DNA of 64,000 bases from Entamoeba invadens IP1. Taxonomy: Eukaryota; Evosea; Mastigamoebida; Endamoebidae. How positions within the stretch are numbered: the first letter of the stretch is position 1; every line of letters begins with the position of its first letter. Both the position numbers and the translations under genes were made by a program. The DNA is taken from contig NW_004440163.1 of assembly GCF_000330505.1 (NCBI RefSeq), forward strand, positions 63,274 through 127,273, given 5' to 3'. Of this stretch, positions 30,332 to 40,955 are shown one piece after another. Under the pieces are notes generated by a model. It worked only from the letters and a program-made list of their open reading frames with translations, had not been told where the DNA came from and made no database searches.

Positions 30332-32863
30332 CGAATTGTTGTGAGTTTCGTTTTTTCAGGTCGTTTTTATTTGAACTTTTGATGGCACCACATCTCCGTG
30401 TTGTGAGCTTTTCGTTTTGTGAGTCATTTGGTTTTTGTGGACATTCTTGGGAGCCTTACGACCGTTTTTAAGAGGGTCGCACCTTTTCCTTTTCTTCTAC
30501 CCTTGGAAGTTATAACTGCTTTTCACTACGGAAATGTGTACTAATGTAATTACATCTCCGGTGTTTAGAAAATGCATTGATTCAACATTCACAATAGTTT
30601 GTTTTATTATTTCTTTCGTTTTGGTAATCAATCCCTCCAAAATCCACTTTCATACTTCCCATAAATGAACAACTGAACAGTTTTATTAATTTCAATTCGG
30701 TTCTTTATTAATATTTATTAATAAAAAAAACATTTGGGAAAGACTTTTTTCCAATAATTGGTTCGGTGCTAAAATAGTTTTGGGACTTAACCGACCTCAT
30801 TTGTTCTTTTTGATTTTATCATTTGACAAGAAATTCGTTTAAAAAACAAAGGAAATTCGGCATGTATGGTATTTATGTTGTTGGACTTTTGTTATTTGAT
30901 TTCTACTATCAAAAAACAAAATTAAATTTATTAATTATATTTATTATAGTTTATTAATAAATATTGACTCAATTGAGAGCGAAACCAAAAATGTGGACTT
31001 CATTTTTCGCTCTATTTGTAATCACAAACACAGTAATTTTTTTAATATTCTCAAATTACTAACATTAATAAAAATAAACTTCAGTTATAATATTTGTTTT
31101 CCGTGTCATTACAAAAAGCCAACAAACCGAAAGATTTGTTTTATGAAGTATCAAAATCATTGGTTGAATTTGTTTAGAGATATTTAGTTTGACAAAATGA
31201 TAATTTAGTTTAAGATTTGTTGTGGTGAAAAAAGTCAACAAACTATTCAATAGTAGATAAAAAACAATTGCTATTATTGGTGTCGGGGAAGATTTTTGAT
31301 TTATTATCTAATTAATTGTTCTAGACATTTTATTTTAATCAGAACAATAGATGATTTACCGTGTTTTTTGAACAAATTATGTTAACCAAACACCTCCATT
31401 CGTTTTGGAGAGTTTTTTGTTGGTTGAATATCAATAGAATATGTATTGTATTGATAAGTATTAATTTGAAACTTGTCTTTTCGTTTGTGTTTGACATTGT
31501 AAAATAATATTTGAGTTAAAAGAGTTTTTTTGTTTTAACAATAATATATCTTAAAATGTTATATTTTAACTTCAAAATAAATATAATGCACAGAAAATAA
31601 TAAGAATTAAATAGAAAACCTTGAAAATACGAAACATTAATTTTTTACCAAAAATAAAAATATAAATATATAAAATAATTCCATAAAAGAACATTGAAAA
31701 TATTTGGATAATAATTTATTTCTAAAAAATTATAAATAAGTTTTATAATTGATAAGAAAGGTATGTTTTTATTTATTATTTCTTTTTATATAATAGATAA
31801 TGTTTTTGTATTTTATCATTTATGTTCAATTAAAACTCATCTTTTTAGTATTATAATATAATAATTGGTCATTATGAATACAACTGATCAATAAAGATAT
31901 CAGAAAAGTCAAACAAATATAATGTTTTGTTTGTGAAAATATTTTTATTCATTTTAATTTAGAACATTGATAAATTAAAAGTGTTAACTGTCATTGTTTA
32001 AGTATAATTGTTGATAATAATTATTAATAAATATTATTAAATTGGAATGAATCGTGTTCAAAACATTTTTAATGTTGAGTTTGTTTATATAAAATTGTTA
32101 TTGTTTCAAATTGTTGTAGTTGATGTTGCTATTTTTGTTATTTTTACAGTTGAGATGTTTAAAGGTTGATCACCTCCAATTTATTTTTTTAATTTACCCT
32201 TCATCACCTTCTGAAGCCTTAACAAGCGGACTTTTCTTTCCCCAAAACCATTTTATTTTTTTAAAAGTTCAAATAAATGAATTTATATTATGGTCGTAAC
32301 AAATATGTGCATTTGATGTTAATTTCTTTCGTATATTTTACAACGACTTAGTATTTAAAAACAACTAAAAATATTTTTAAAGTAATGAAATAATATTCAA
32401 CAATTAAATAAATATCACGGACTCCATGAAAAACTTAACAGCACAGTAAACACAACTTTTTGGACACGATCTAGTTTAATAAAAACATGTTTTTTATTGG
32501 CATTAGGTAAGAAAAAAAAGCAAACAAATCATAAATTTCTCGGTGTTTTCATTTCAATCAACTATAATAACAAACATTTTGTTATTCTAAATATAAAGAC
32601 ATACCTTTTGTGTTATTATATTTTTTTTTAAAATGGTTTACTAAAAATACCACATTCGCACATGACAAATTTATTTTAATAATAAAAACGACTTCTATTT
32701 TTAAAATTTGTTACCGTTTTTTGTTTTCTGTCTTTCAAGTCTAAACAAGTGGTTTTTATATTATTGTTCATTGTCTTCTGATTTTGATCGTTTATTTTTA
32801 ATGACAAACAAAACAAATAATGAACATTGAATTGGTATCAACTAACAAAAATTACAATGTTGA
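30332..32863. other. Long intergenic region
   Basis: 2.5 kb without a convincing gene. The first about 230 bp (30332-30560) is more complex and G/C-richer than the rest but has no long open frame. The remainder is A+T-rich; the frame 30993-31187 is low complexity. A short, less A/T-biased patch occurs at about 32160-32260. No tRNA cloverleaf, repeat array or transposon end was recognised. Confidence 0.5.
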
Positions 32864-33772
32864 TTAATGTGTCAAAGTTTTTCGCGATGCGAGTCTCACA
32901 AGCTTTGGGATTTCGTCTGCGTCCTCTTCAAACCACCTCAAAAACGAATTGAAAAAGTTGTTTCTTGTAGAAATGGTAAGTACATATGAATGGTACATAT
33001 TGAACACAAGAGCCGCCATCACAAACCCAACAAACACGTCGCATGAGTAGTGGAAATGATTGGACAAAAACACCACAAACCCAACCATTGCTGCAATCCA
33101 CGATGCAACTCTTTCGTAGACTGGATTAAAAAAAGGTACTTTTTCGCAATAATATTCCCATATAAAAGCACACATCGTAAGATTTGCCGTATGTCCAGAG
33201 AAGAGTAAGTCTGCGCATGTTCTATGATATCCAAGCATGATGTAAAGTGCTTCCACAAATGGATTTCCAACCGCAGTAGAAACACACCCAGTCATCGGAC
33301 ACGGGAGTAATGTCGCAAACACACTGAATCCTCGCAACAAGAAGATTACTGCTTGCATAAAACAGTATCTTCTAAGAATAACCAAACGGAGGGGGGTGAA
33401 CATGAACCGAATTGCTGTCGCGTAGATACACCACTTCAAATAGTAATCCGAAATGTGTTCCGACTCAATGTGTGGGAGAACGTCAAACGCAATATCCATG
33501 AGCACAAACGGTTGGTGTTTGTACTTCCAAAACCCTGCAATGGAGTCCGCGTATATCTGAAAGACGCTATTCCAATACCCACAGATGATCATCACAGTAA
33601 CCGCCCACATCAGTTGCGAGTGCAAAAAATCATGAAGAGTCCGGCGTGGATATTCGTAAGTCGACCAAATAAAAGCCTTAAGTGTGCTTAGTGTTCCAGA
33701 GACGTTCGCGTAGAGCCCTTTGGGGTATTCACGGATCGGCATCAGAAGGAGTGTTCCAGTGATACAATTCAT
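32864..33772 (-). CDS. Sphingomyelin-synthase-like (PAP2-fold) phosphotransferase
   Basis: 302 residues, about six membrane segments. The two catalytic motifs of the sphingomyelin synthase family are visible: CADLLFSGHTANLTM with His194 (compare 'CGD-x-x-[FY]-S-G-H-T') and HFHYSCDVFVGF with His241 and Asp245. The spacing between the last two, four residues, is that of the His-His-Asp triad. The enzyme would transfer a phosphoalcohol head group to ceramide on the lumenal side of Golgi or plasma membrane. Entamoeba makes inositol and ethanolamine phosphoceramides, so the head group may not be choline. Starts at ATG 33772. Confidence 0.82.
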   Translation of the reverse strand: MNCITGTLLLMPIREYPKGLYANVSGTLSTLKAFIWSTYEYPRRTLHDFLHSQLMWAVTVMIICGYWNSVFQIYADSIAGFWKYKHQPFVLMDIAFDVLPHIESEHISDYYLKWCIYATAIRFMFTPLRLVILRRYCFMQAVIFLLRGFSVFATLLPCPMTGCVSTAVGNPFVEALYIMLGYHRTCADLLFSGHTANLTMCAFIWEYYCEKVPFFNPVYERVASWIAAMVGFVVFLSNHFHYSCDVFVGFVMAALVFNMYHSYVLTISTRNNFFNSFLRWFEEDADEIPKLVRLASRKTLTH

Positions 33773-34362
33773 TTTATCTTTTCCAGTTACTATCCCTTTT
33801 TATGATTAATTACCCGATTTGGTGGTATATTTTTATCTAATTTATTAATCCATATTCCATATGCTGTTTCAATAAAAGATATTGATTACTTAATTTGGTC
33901 CAAAAAATGATTTGTTTATGGAAGGAAATATTATTGAATTTTCGGGAATAAAACCAAAAACTTTTGTTAATTTCCAAATTAGAAAAATCAATCATTTTTG
34001 ACCAAAGATTTAGGAATTAAACATTATTTGTTCTTCGTGTAAATAGTAAACGATATTTCGGTTCATTTTAGAATGCAAAAAGTGACATATCGGAGATGTC
34101 ATAACGTGAAAAAGAGTGAATAATGACAATTCCAAAAACATCCCATTCAATACATTATTTTATAGTAAGTTTTTTCATTAAAAAAGTAATTATAATTCAT
34201 TTACTATTGTAATAAAGTAAAAACAAAGTTATCATTTAATTATAATGTTTTATTACACCTAGTTAATTATTAAATTAATGTCATTTCTATAGTTAATAAA
34301 TATTTATTATTTAAAAATATAGTTAATTTCGCCAATAAAAGAATGAAACTCATTTGATTTGC
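33773..34362. other. Intergenic spacer
   Basis: About 590 bp of A+T-rich sequence between two minus-strand genes. I see nothing beyond presumed promoter and 3' region. Confidence 0.55.
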
Positions 34363-35145
34363 TTAAAGGTTTGCAATTCTATTGACGATATCGTCATCAT
34401 CATCGTCGTCACCATCGTCGAAAGCCTTTGGTTTTGAAGATCCGGGTTGTGGAGCTTGGACCGGTTGATCATCAGCACCTTCGACTTGAACGATTTTCTT
34501 TTCTCTCACCTTTCTTGTTGCCTCCCTTCTCTCTGGGACGGGTTTCAGACCATTTTCAACGTCAAGTCCAATCTCTGTTAAGACTTTGTCGACTTCCAAC
34601 TCGGTTTGTTCTTCAATGTTCTCCCCTTGGTACGAGTCATTGACCATCTCGCCAACCATTGTAGTCTTAATCCCTAACTCATTGTTTTGTTTCTCTGTGT
34701 GTGACTTAAATGAATAATTAATTATATTTAACCATTATAGTACAAATAGTAAAAGTAACAAACCAAAGTCATTCACGACTTTTTGCATTGCTGGGAGTTT
34801 AGTGGCTTCGTTAACCTTTCTCATTGCATTGGTAACACCAGACATTGCGTCGTTGACAGCTACCATAGATGACATTTCTGTCAGTTTCATTTTTGTTGAG
34901 TTGAGCTGGGCAACTACCGTCTGCAGTTTGTCGATTTGTTGTTTTGTTCTCACTAAATCCGCAGCCATAACCTTGACAGTGTTAGTGCGTCCAGCACGAG
35001 CCTGTTTTTTGATTTCATTTGTTAACTTAAGTTCTTCGCGTTCGAGTCGTTTGGACTCTCTTGTGATTTCACGAATTGAACGTCCTATATTCAGCTTTTG
35101 TTCACGGACAATTTCTTGAGGTGTTTTCTTGTGGAAAAACGACAT
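34363..35145 (-). CDS. CHMP2: ESCRT-III subunit CHMP2/Vps2, two exons
   Basis: Exon 1 is 35145-34764 and exon 2 is 34694-34363; the intron 34763-34695 is 69 nt (GTTTGT...CAG). The product is 237 residues. The start MSFFHKKTPQEIVREQKLNI and the basic helical hairpin (KKQARAGRTNTVKVMAADLV) match CHMP2A/Vps2. Splicing restores the expected 'M-x-x-F-E-K-Q' type segment (VVNDFEKQNNELGIKT). The acidic C-terminus ends DIVNRIANL, a MIM1 motif that binds the MIT domain of Vps4. CHMP2 is a core subunit of the membrane-scission polymer used in multivesicular bodies and cytokinesis. Unspliced, the two halves look like separate small genes. Confidence 0.9.
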
Positions 35146-35740
35146 ATTTATTGAGTTCTTAATCCTCTTTGCTTTTTTTTAGACTCCGTTTTTAGTTTTA
35201 TTATTATTAATTTGTTATCTTCAACTTAGTTGAATCATATTGTTTTATAATCTTACAATATATGGTTTTTTTATTGTTATTTTATTATTATTGTATAGTT
35301 TTTATTTATTATTGTTAAATTCTTTTTTTAAATTATTATTATAATTATTAAAACAATATTCTTTTTTGGATTAAAAGATATTATATTATACTATAATATA
35401 TAGTTAATACTGTCTAGTAAAATATATAATTGTAAAAATTAATATAATAATGCATTATAAATAGATTATTAAACTATTTCAAATGAAAAATAAACTAAAT
35501 ATTTATTAAAATGACTAACAGAAGACTGAAAAACGACAAAACACCTTATAACTAACATATTAACATAAGTATTGCAAAAACACCTAAACGATTAGTATTT
35601 AAATACTATAAACAAAGAACACATTTACCATAACACAAGAATGTCTACACATAAGTTCTGAAATATTCCAAATGAGAACTACAAAACACCAACAAAAAAG
35701 ATTGCAGTTTTAGAAGGAAATTTTGAACTGTAAAAAAACA
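35146..35740. other. Divergent intergenic region
   Basis: About 590 bp between the divergent CHMP2 and PDI-like genes, A+T-rich. GTATTTAAA occurs at 35595-35603, similar to the Entamoeba TATA-like box, but it is about 140 bp from the ATG and so of doubtful relevance. Confidence 0.5.
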
Positions 35741-37462
35741 ATGTTCCTGTTTCTCTTTCTAATTGCATGTCATGGTGCAGTCACTCAGGTCCGTCCCGAA
35801 GAAATATCTTCGTTTGTAAATTCGACAAAGTTCACATTTTTGTGTTTTTCAGGTGAGAAGGAGCTACGCGAGTTAGAGAAGCGAATGGAAAAGATGTCGA
35901 AGAACTTCCAAGAAGTTACTTTTGGTATTATTAAAGCAGATTTGGAGAGAGATATAGAAAAAGGGTACAGCATCACATCGACTCCGTCTTTCATTTTACA
36001 GCGCCCAGGCTACCAAAAACGGTTTTACTATGACGAGTGGAATGCGGGCACAATATATGAATTTTTGAGAGAAGGCACAACGCCAGTCACTGTTAAGATT
36101 GAAGCCAAACAAGTTGAGGACCTTCTTCGTGCAGAACCTGCCGAAAAGCAAGAGAAGGGCAAAGGCAAGAAGAAAGAAAAAAATCCGAAGCCAAAGTCGT
36201 TTTTTATTTTAGTCACAAATTCAACACAACAAGACGTCGTCGACAGATACACAGCAATTGCAGATGAATTGAAGTTAAGCACAGAAGACGTGTTTTACAC
36301 TTCAGAAGGTGAGTTCAAATTGTATCACTCCAATGATGAAGGACTTGTCGAGTGGAAAGGACAAGACATGGCATGGTGGATGAATGTTGTAGTCTTCCCA
36401 CTCTTCGACCGACTCGATGATGACATGGCTGATCTGTTGGATTACCCACACAACCTTCCAGTCTTCTGGTTCTTCTCCGATAAAAAGCATATGAAAAAAG
36501 AAGAGAAGACTGTGTTTGTCAACCTTGCACAGAAATACCGAATGCGAATGCTCTTCTTATATGTCAGAAAAGACGACGTGCAACTCTCTCTTTATGGACA
36601 AAACAAAACCAAAACTGCGACAATTTTGCACCAAAATGGAAGAACGATGTACCCACTGAAAAGTGGAGAAAACATCACTTCGATTGAAGAAGACATTGAA
36701 AAGTTCTTTAAAAATGAGTTGACGCCTTTAGTGCGGTCGTCGAACAAAAACGAGACAATTAGTGGTGTAACTGCTACCAAGTTAACAAGAAATGAATGGA
36801 CTGAAACGTTGAAAAACAACTCAAAACTCGTGTTGTTCATCGTCGATTCAACAAAATTCATCAGATCAATTTTGCAAAGAGAGGGTGCGGCCTTTGTCAA
36901 CAGAACAGTCAACGTGACTGCTTTTAAAAGTTTTTGGATCGACACTGAAGAAGATGACATTCCAGTCGAAATCAATTTCACGACACTTCCAAGCGTTTTG
37001 TTGTTTGAGAATGGCGAAGTTGTTTTAACGCATGAAGGTAGATACACACAGAATGAGTTGGTTGATGAAGTGAAAACGAAGTGGGAGTTTGAACCACTAC
37101 CAGAAATCCCAGAGGATCAATTGCCAAAAATCTTAGAAGAGGCAGAAGACATCGAAGACTTTGAAGAAGACAACGAAGAAGAACAAAATGAAAGTGATAA
37201 TGAAGAAAAGGTAGTGCTTACCTATGAAGAAGTCAAAGAACTTTTGAAGGACAAATTTGTCATGGAAACGTTGAACGAAATAAACTGGAAAAAGTTATTT
37301 AAGTTAGGAAAGGACTTCAATCCAAATGATGAAAAGTCGATTAAAAAGTTAATGAAAGATGAGACATTTATGGGACTGATTGGGCCATTTTATAAGGAAG
37401 TCAAAGATATCAAGGAAGGAAAGAACGTTAAAAAGCACAGCAGACAAAAAGACGAGCTTTAA
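35741..37462 (+). CDS. ER-resident PDI-like protein lacking CxxC motifs
   Basis: 573 residues from ATG 35741; an upstream TTG-started frame is ignored. Signal peptide MFLFLFLIACHGA, then several thioredoxin-like folds. Strand-helix patterns such as KFTFLCFSGEKELRELEKRM, then STPSFILQRPG with the thioredoxin cis-Pro, and TTLPSVLLFENGEVV with a second cis-Pro are seen. The C-terminus is KDEL (RQKDEL), so it stays in the ER lumen. There is no CxxC anywhere; the only Cys in the mature chain is single (FLCFSG). It is therefore predicted to be redox-inactive, acting as a chaperone or scaffold like ERp27 or PDILT-type relatives. An acidic stretch (EDFEEDNEEEQNESDNEE), probably Ca-binding, lies before the C-terminal helical part. 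Confidence 0.78.
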   Translation: MFLFLFLIACHGAVTQVRPEEISSFVNSTKFTFLCFSGEKELRELEKRMEKMSKNFQEVTFGIIKADLERDIEKGYSITSTPSFILQRPGYQKRFYYDEWNAGTIYEFLREGTTPVTVKIEAKQVEDLLRAEPAEKQEKGKGKKKEKNPKPKSFFILVTNSTQQDVVDRYTAIADELKLSTEDVFYTSEGEFKLYHSNDEGLVEWKGQDMAWWMNVVVFPLFDRLDDDMADLLDYPHNLPVFWFFSDKKHMKKEEKTVFVNLAQKYRMRMLFLYVRKDDVQLSLYGQNKTKTATILHQNGRTMYPLKSGENITSIEEDIEKFFKNELTPLVRSSNKNETISGVTATKLTRNEWTETLKNNSKLVLFIVDSTKFIRSILQREGAAFVNRTVNVTAFKSFWIDTEEDDIPVEINFTTLPSVLLFENGEVVLTHEGRYTQNELVDEVKTKWEFEPLPEIPEDQLPKILEEAEDIEDFEEDNEEEQNESDNEEKVVLTYEEVKELLKDKFVMETLNEINWKKLFKLGKDFNPNDEKSIKKLMKDETFMGLIGPFYKEVKDIKEGKNVKKHSRQKDEL

Positions 37463-37598
37463 GCAAATGGTGTTTCACTTCATTGTACTCAATAAAACAA
37501 ATTCTATAATATTAAATTGTAATATTATTAATATAACTAGTACGATAAAAAACAAAATGAAAATAAAATAACTGAATTTTAATAGTGAACCAAATCAA

Positions 37599-38840
37599 TC
37601 ATTTCTTAGATTCTTCATCGTGGTCGAGCAATGACTCCTTCTCTTTTGGAGTGGCTGGAGTTTTAGCAGCGTCAAGGTTAGAATAATCGAAGAATGGAGC
37701 GGCGATACGCAAGTAGCCGTTGTATAAGAAGAGACCTTCGAGCAAGAAGAAGAACCCAGCCAATTGCAAGTAAGACCAGTCGTTCCATGACTCTCCAAGA
37801 GGCGATGTGTCGTCGACAAAGCAGCCAATGATGAGCTGAACAATCCAAATGCAAGCAGTTCTCAACCCCTCGAGAATAGTACGGATGACAGCAGATGAGA
37901 CAAGTGTGACAAACATACCAAACAAGTTGTATGCCAAAATGACAATTGAGTAGACTATGCACAACCCAAGAATCTGTGGCGATTTCACCAACATGTAGAA
38001 CGTGTCGGTGGTCGACTCGTAGACACCAGACCCAGCACTTGGTGGGATTGCGTATTGAACAAGCATCAAGCAGATTCCTGAACAGATGAGTCCACCCCAC
38101 ATCCCTTCCAACCCAACAATAAGAATTGGATCAACAGCAGCATTCTTCAACAAGAACTCTTCGATGACAATTTGTGACGCTTGGATGACTTGAGCGACAA
38201 TAACAAGGCAAATACCAATGACCATCAAGTATGTCTCGACAGATCCCTTTTCACTGGCATCACCATACACATCTTCTACAACAATTGGGTCTTTGACGGG
38301 CGCCATCAAGCACGAGAATGCAACAACCACAAGTGCAAATGCGACAAATGCAACACCAACCCACTGATACGCACGTACTTGTCTTCTCAAGAAGACTTTT
38401 GTGAAGATGGCAGAGAAGATGGTCATAGACCCTCTCAACATTTGCCAAATTGAAGCTGGAATCCAAAGCAATCCAACGTTACTGAGTGCAGTTGCCAACA
38501 AATCGCAACATGCTGGAATTGCAACAATCAAATAAGTGTAGATTGGACTTTGTTTGTTAGTTGGCTTTCCACTCTCAGCACTCTCTTTTGCGTCTTCAAC
38601 GATTGGATGTTTCTTTCTCCAGAAGTGCATGAACAAGTGTTTTCCTTCAAACACAAACAAACACCCAAACATCCCTACAAACATCATCTCAGTCTGGAAC
38701 CATGGCTTCTCAAAGGCGTGAACATCACCCGCAAGACCTTCACCCTCTATCGAGAAAATCAACTTCTGGAAGACAACAGTGCAGGTACCAAAGGTAAGCA
38801 TACCCGCTATCACAATCGCTGTGACTAACACCGACGCCAT
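37599..38840 (-). CDS. SLC35F6: SLC35F6-like drug/metabolite-superfamily transporter
   Basis: 413 residues, about ten membrane segments. Family motifs of SLC35F6 (formerly C2orf18) are clear: IPACCDLLATALSNVGLLWI, then ASIWQMLRGSMTIFSAIFTK, WVGVAFVAFALV, and QIVIEEFLLKN followed by VGLEGMWGG. The C-terminal tail is hydrophilic (ATPKEKESLLDHDEE) with an acidic dileucine-like ESLL element that may sort it to endolysosomes; the human protein is lysosomal and mitochondrial. Substrate unknown; related SLC35 members move nucleotide sugars or other solutes. It converges on the PDI-like gene with a spacer of about 140 bp. Intronless. Confidence 0.85.
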   Translation of the reverse strand: MASVLVTAIVIAGMLTFGTCTVVFQKLIFSIEGEGLAGDVHAFEKPWFQTEMMFVGMFGCLFVFEGKHLFMHFWRKKHPIVEDAKESAESGKPTNKQSPIYTYLIVAIPACCDLLATALSNVGLLWIPASIWQMLRGSMTIFSAIFTKVFLRRQVRAYQWVGVAFVAFALVVVAFSCLMAPVKDPIVVEDVYGDASEKGSVETYLMVIGICLVIVAQVIQASQIVIEEFLLKNAAVDPILIVGLEGMWGGLICSGICLMLVQYAIPPSAGSGVYESTTDTFYMLVKSPQILGLCIVYSIVILAYNLFGMFVTLVSSAVIRTILEGLRTACIWIVQLIIGCFVDDTSPLGESWNDWSYLQLAGFFFLLEGLFLYNGYLRIAAPFFDYSNLDAAKTPATPKEKESLLDHDEESKK

Positions 38841-39557
38841 CGCAACTTAGTCTTTTCCAGTTTCAAATGCCTTTTTACTCCTCGAAACTTCGCTTTCTTT
38901 CGATTTCGTGAAGAAAGTGGAAAGAAGAGGGAAGCACAGACGAAGGATCTTAGGCGTTTTGGGCGGCGTTCTCCCGACTTCTTTTTATTCGTTTGATAGC
39001 TAGGGTAAATTATATTATAAACTATAGTTGTTGATGTTAAAACATCTAGTATCCCCTTTTCGATTTTTGAATGATTAAATAAAAGGCAGGATTATTCCAT
39101 ACATTTCAAATAAACAATAAAACATATGGATTTTGTTGTATCATTTCGGGAAAACAAGCCAATTGATTTTTTAAATGATTATTTTTATTAAAAAGATCGA
39201 AATACAAATTCCACTTTATCGTTTCATAAAAAATTTGATACTTACAATTTGTAGTATATTTTTAATTATAATAAAAGCCTGAATGTATGTAATAATAACT
39301 ACATGTTTTTATTATCTATATATAATTAATAGTTAAATCCATTGCTTTCTTTTATTTTATACAAGTAAATATGGTGCGACAATCAACATTTTATATACAC
39401 TTTGTAGATGCGATTTTTATTTTAAAAAATTAATATTAAAAATACCATTAAAACGAGAAAAAATTTGTTACCTGTTTCTTTAGGATTTCCCGATACTAAT
39501 ATTCTTTGTAATATGTGTGGGCCAAAGTCTAATCTCAAATAACAAAAGAAATTTGTT
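38841..39557. other. Intergenic spacer
   Basis: About 720 bp. The first 150 bp upstream of SLC35F6 (38841-39000) is less A/T-biased and may be its leader; the rest is A+T-rich. No further feature. Confidence 0.55.
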
Positions 39558-40661
39558 TTATTCAGTGAACTTTGGTGTTGTGCACTTTCCAAAGAAAATT
39601 GGGAGTGAGTGTGGATCAACAATCACAAAGAAGAACGGCTTGTTGATGATCACATCCTCTGGAATTTCAATTTCTAGAGAAAGACAGTCGCATACAATAG
39701 CCGTTGCCGCTGTTGCCACAGTGCCCTTTTCGTCGACTTTTATGATTGCTTTGTGAATTACATCAGAGACAGCAATTCCAGTGTCTGTGACGCCTTTGAA
39801 GTCAGCCTGTGGTGTGAATGGGATTGTCAAGCCAAGATTGATCAAGTCTTTCTTGACAGAACCGCCCCACTCGATTGAATACTTTGGCATTTTCAACAAT
39901 CTTTTCTTTGACGGAGCATTGAAAACGTCGCTGACAATGTTGTGGACATTCTTGTACTCTTTTGCTTGTTCGAAAGCGGCCATGTTTTTTGGCATGACCA
40001 CAACCATCGAAAAGTTAGCATTGTATGGGACTTTCACTGCTGTGTATTCTTCATTGAAAACAGCTTGAAACTTGTCGTTGATTTCCATTGCAGCAACAAC
40101 ACCAACATCTTTGAAATTGAGTTCAGCTGTCTCGAAAGGTGTTGTCCACTCCCCTTTGAAATAAATTGTGTTGACAAGAACAGCAATTGTGTCGCTTGTA
40201 ACAGACCCAGACGACAACAGTTCTGTTATCAACCCACCAGTCTTTTCCATCACCACAGCGTTGATTTGTGCACGTGCACTTTCTGGGCTATTTGAGAAAT
40301 CAACCTTGTCAACAACAGCATCAAGCTTCTTCACAGCAGCAATGTACGCATCTTTGAATTGAACACTTTGCTCTGCCCATATCGAGTTGAACAGTTCATA
40401 CTTCGTTGTGTTGTTTTCCTTGGGAGGTGCTGCAATCAAGGCAATCAACTCATACAATTCGGGGGTGTCCAATTTGTCAAAGCCAAACACCTTCTCTAGC
40501 TGCTTCTTCGTTTCTGCCATCGAACCAACATACAACAACAGAAACGCCACAAAGATCGAGTGCGTTGAAAACACAATGTCTTTGGCATCTACTTCAGTCT
40601 CGTAGAAATTTAAGCATAAATCATACAGCGATTGTTCGAGTTTTTCTGTTGATAAAGACAT
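39558..40661 (-). CDS. Intracellular-type serpin
   Basis: 367 residues, no signal peptide, hence a clade-B-like cytosolic serpin. Serpin signatures: VLVNTIYFKGEWTTPF, FSMVVVMPKN and the reactive-loop hinge VDEKGTVATAATA (309-321). The small-residue hinge predicts a true inhibitor rather than a substrate. The C-terminus INKPFFFVIVDPHSLPIFFG matches the family's 'F-x-[IV]-x-[HD]-x-x-T-x-x-x-L-F-x-G'. Using the 17-residue hinge rule, P1 would be Leu327 and P1' Ser328, suggesting chymotrypsin- or cathepsin-like targets. The exact P1 is an inference because the loop is a few residues longer than in alpha-1-antitrypsin. ATG start, intronless. Confidence 0.9.
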   Translation of the reverse strand: MSLSTEKLEQSLYDLCLNFYETEVDAKDIVFSTHSIFVAFLLLYVGSMAETKKQLEKVFGFDKLDTPELYELIALIAAPPKENNTTKYELFNSIWAEQSVQFKDAYIAAVKKLDAVVDKVDFSNSPESARAQINAVVMEKTGGLITELLSSGSVTSDTIAVLVNTIYFKGEWTTPFETAELNFKDVGVVAAMEINDKFQAVFNEEYTAVKVPYNANFSMVVVMPKNMAAFEQAKEYKNVHNIVSDVFNAPSKKRLLKMPKYSIEWGGSVKKDLINLGLTIPFTPQADFKGVTDTGIAVSDVIHKAIIKVDEKGTVATAATAIVCDCLSLEIEIPEDVIINKPFFFVIVDPHSLPIFFGKCTTPKFTE

Positions 40662-40955
40662 TTCCTTTGAGGTTCTAGTTTTTACGTTTTGATTTCAAAA
40701 TTTGTAAATAAAAATCAAATCATTGTTTTTCTATTTATAATTTTTAATTAAAATAAATATATTTTACTATATTTTAGAATTTGTTTTTAACACCAAGTTT
40801 TCAAAGTGTTAATGAATTAGTTCTATGTAAAGTTCCATCTCATTTTGAACTTCATAAAGCGATATTTGTAATGCACAAACGTTACAAATTGGAAAACAAC
40901 CAGAAAATGAAAGGAAAAATTACTTTTAAATCACTAAGATCGTCTTAGACACTGT
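40662..40955. other. Intergenic spacer
   Basis: About 290 bp of A+T-rich sequence between two minus-strand genes. Nothing recognised. Confidence 0.5.

Noticed and set aside
30993..31187. 64-codon plus-strand frame in the 2.5-kb spacer
   Set aside because: Low-complexity translation of A/T-rich DNA.
30332..32863. tRNA or other structured RNA genes in long spacers
   Set aside because: I scanned by eye for TTCRA-type T-loops with paired arms and for GC-rich cloverleafs and found none convincing. A covariance-model scan would settle this.
35595..35603. GTATTTAAA as a TATA-like box for the PDI gene
   Set aside because: About 140 bp upstream of the ATG, whereas Entamoeba 5' leaders are very short; such A/T strings are frequent here by chance.
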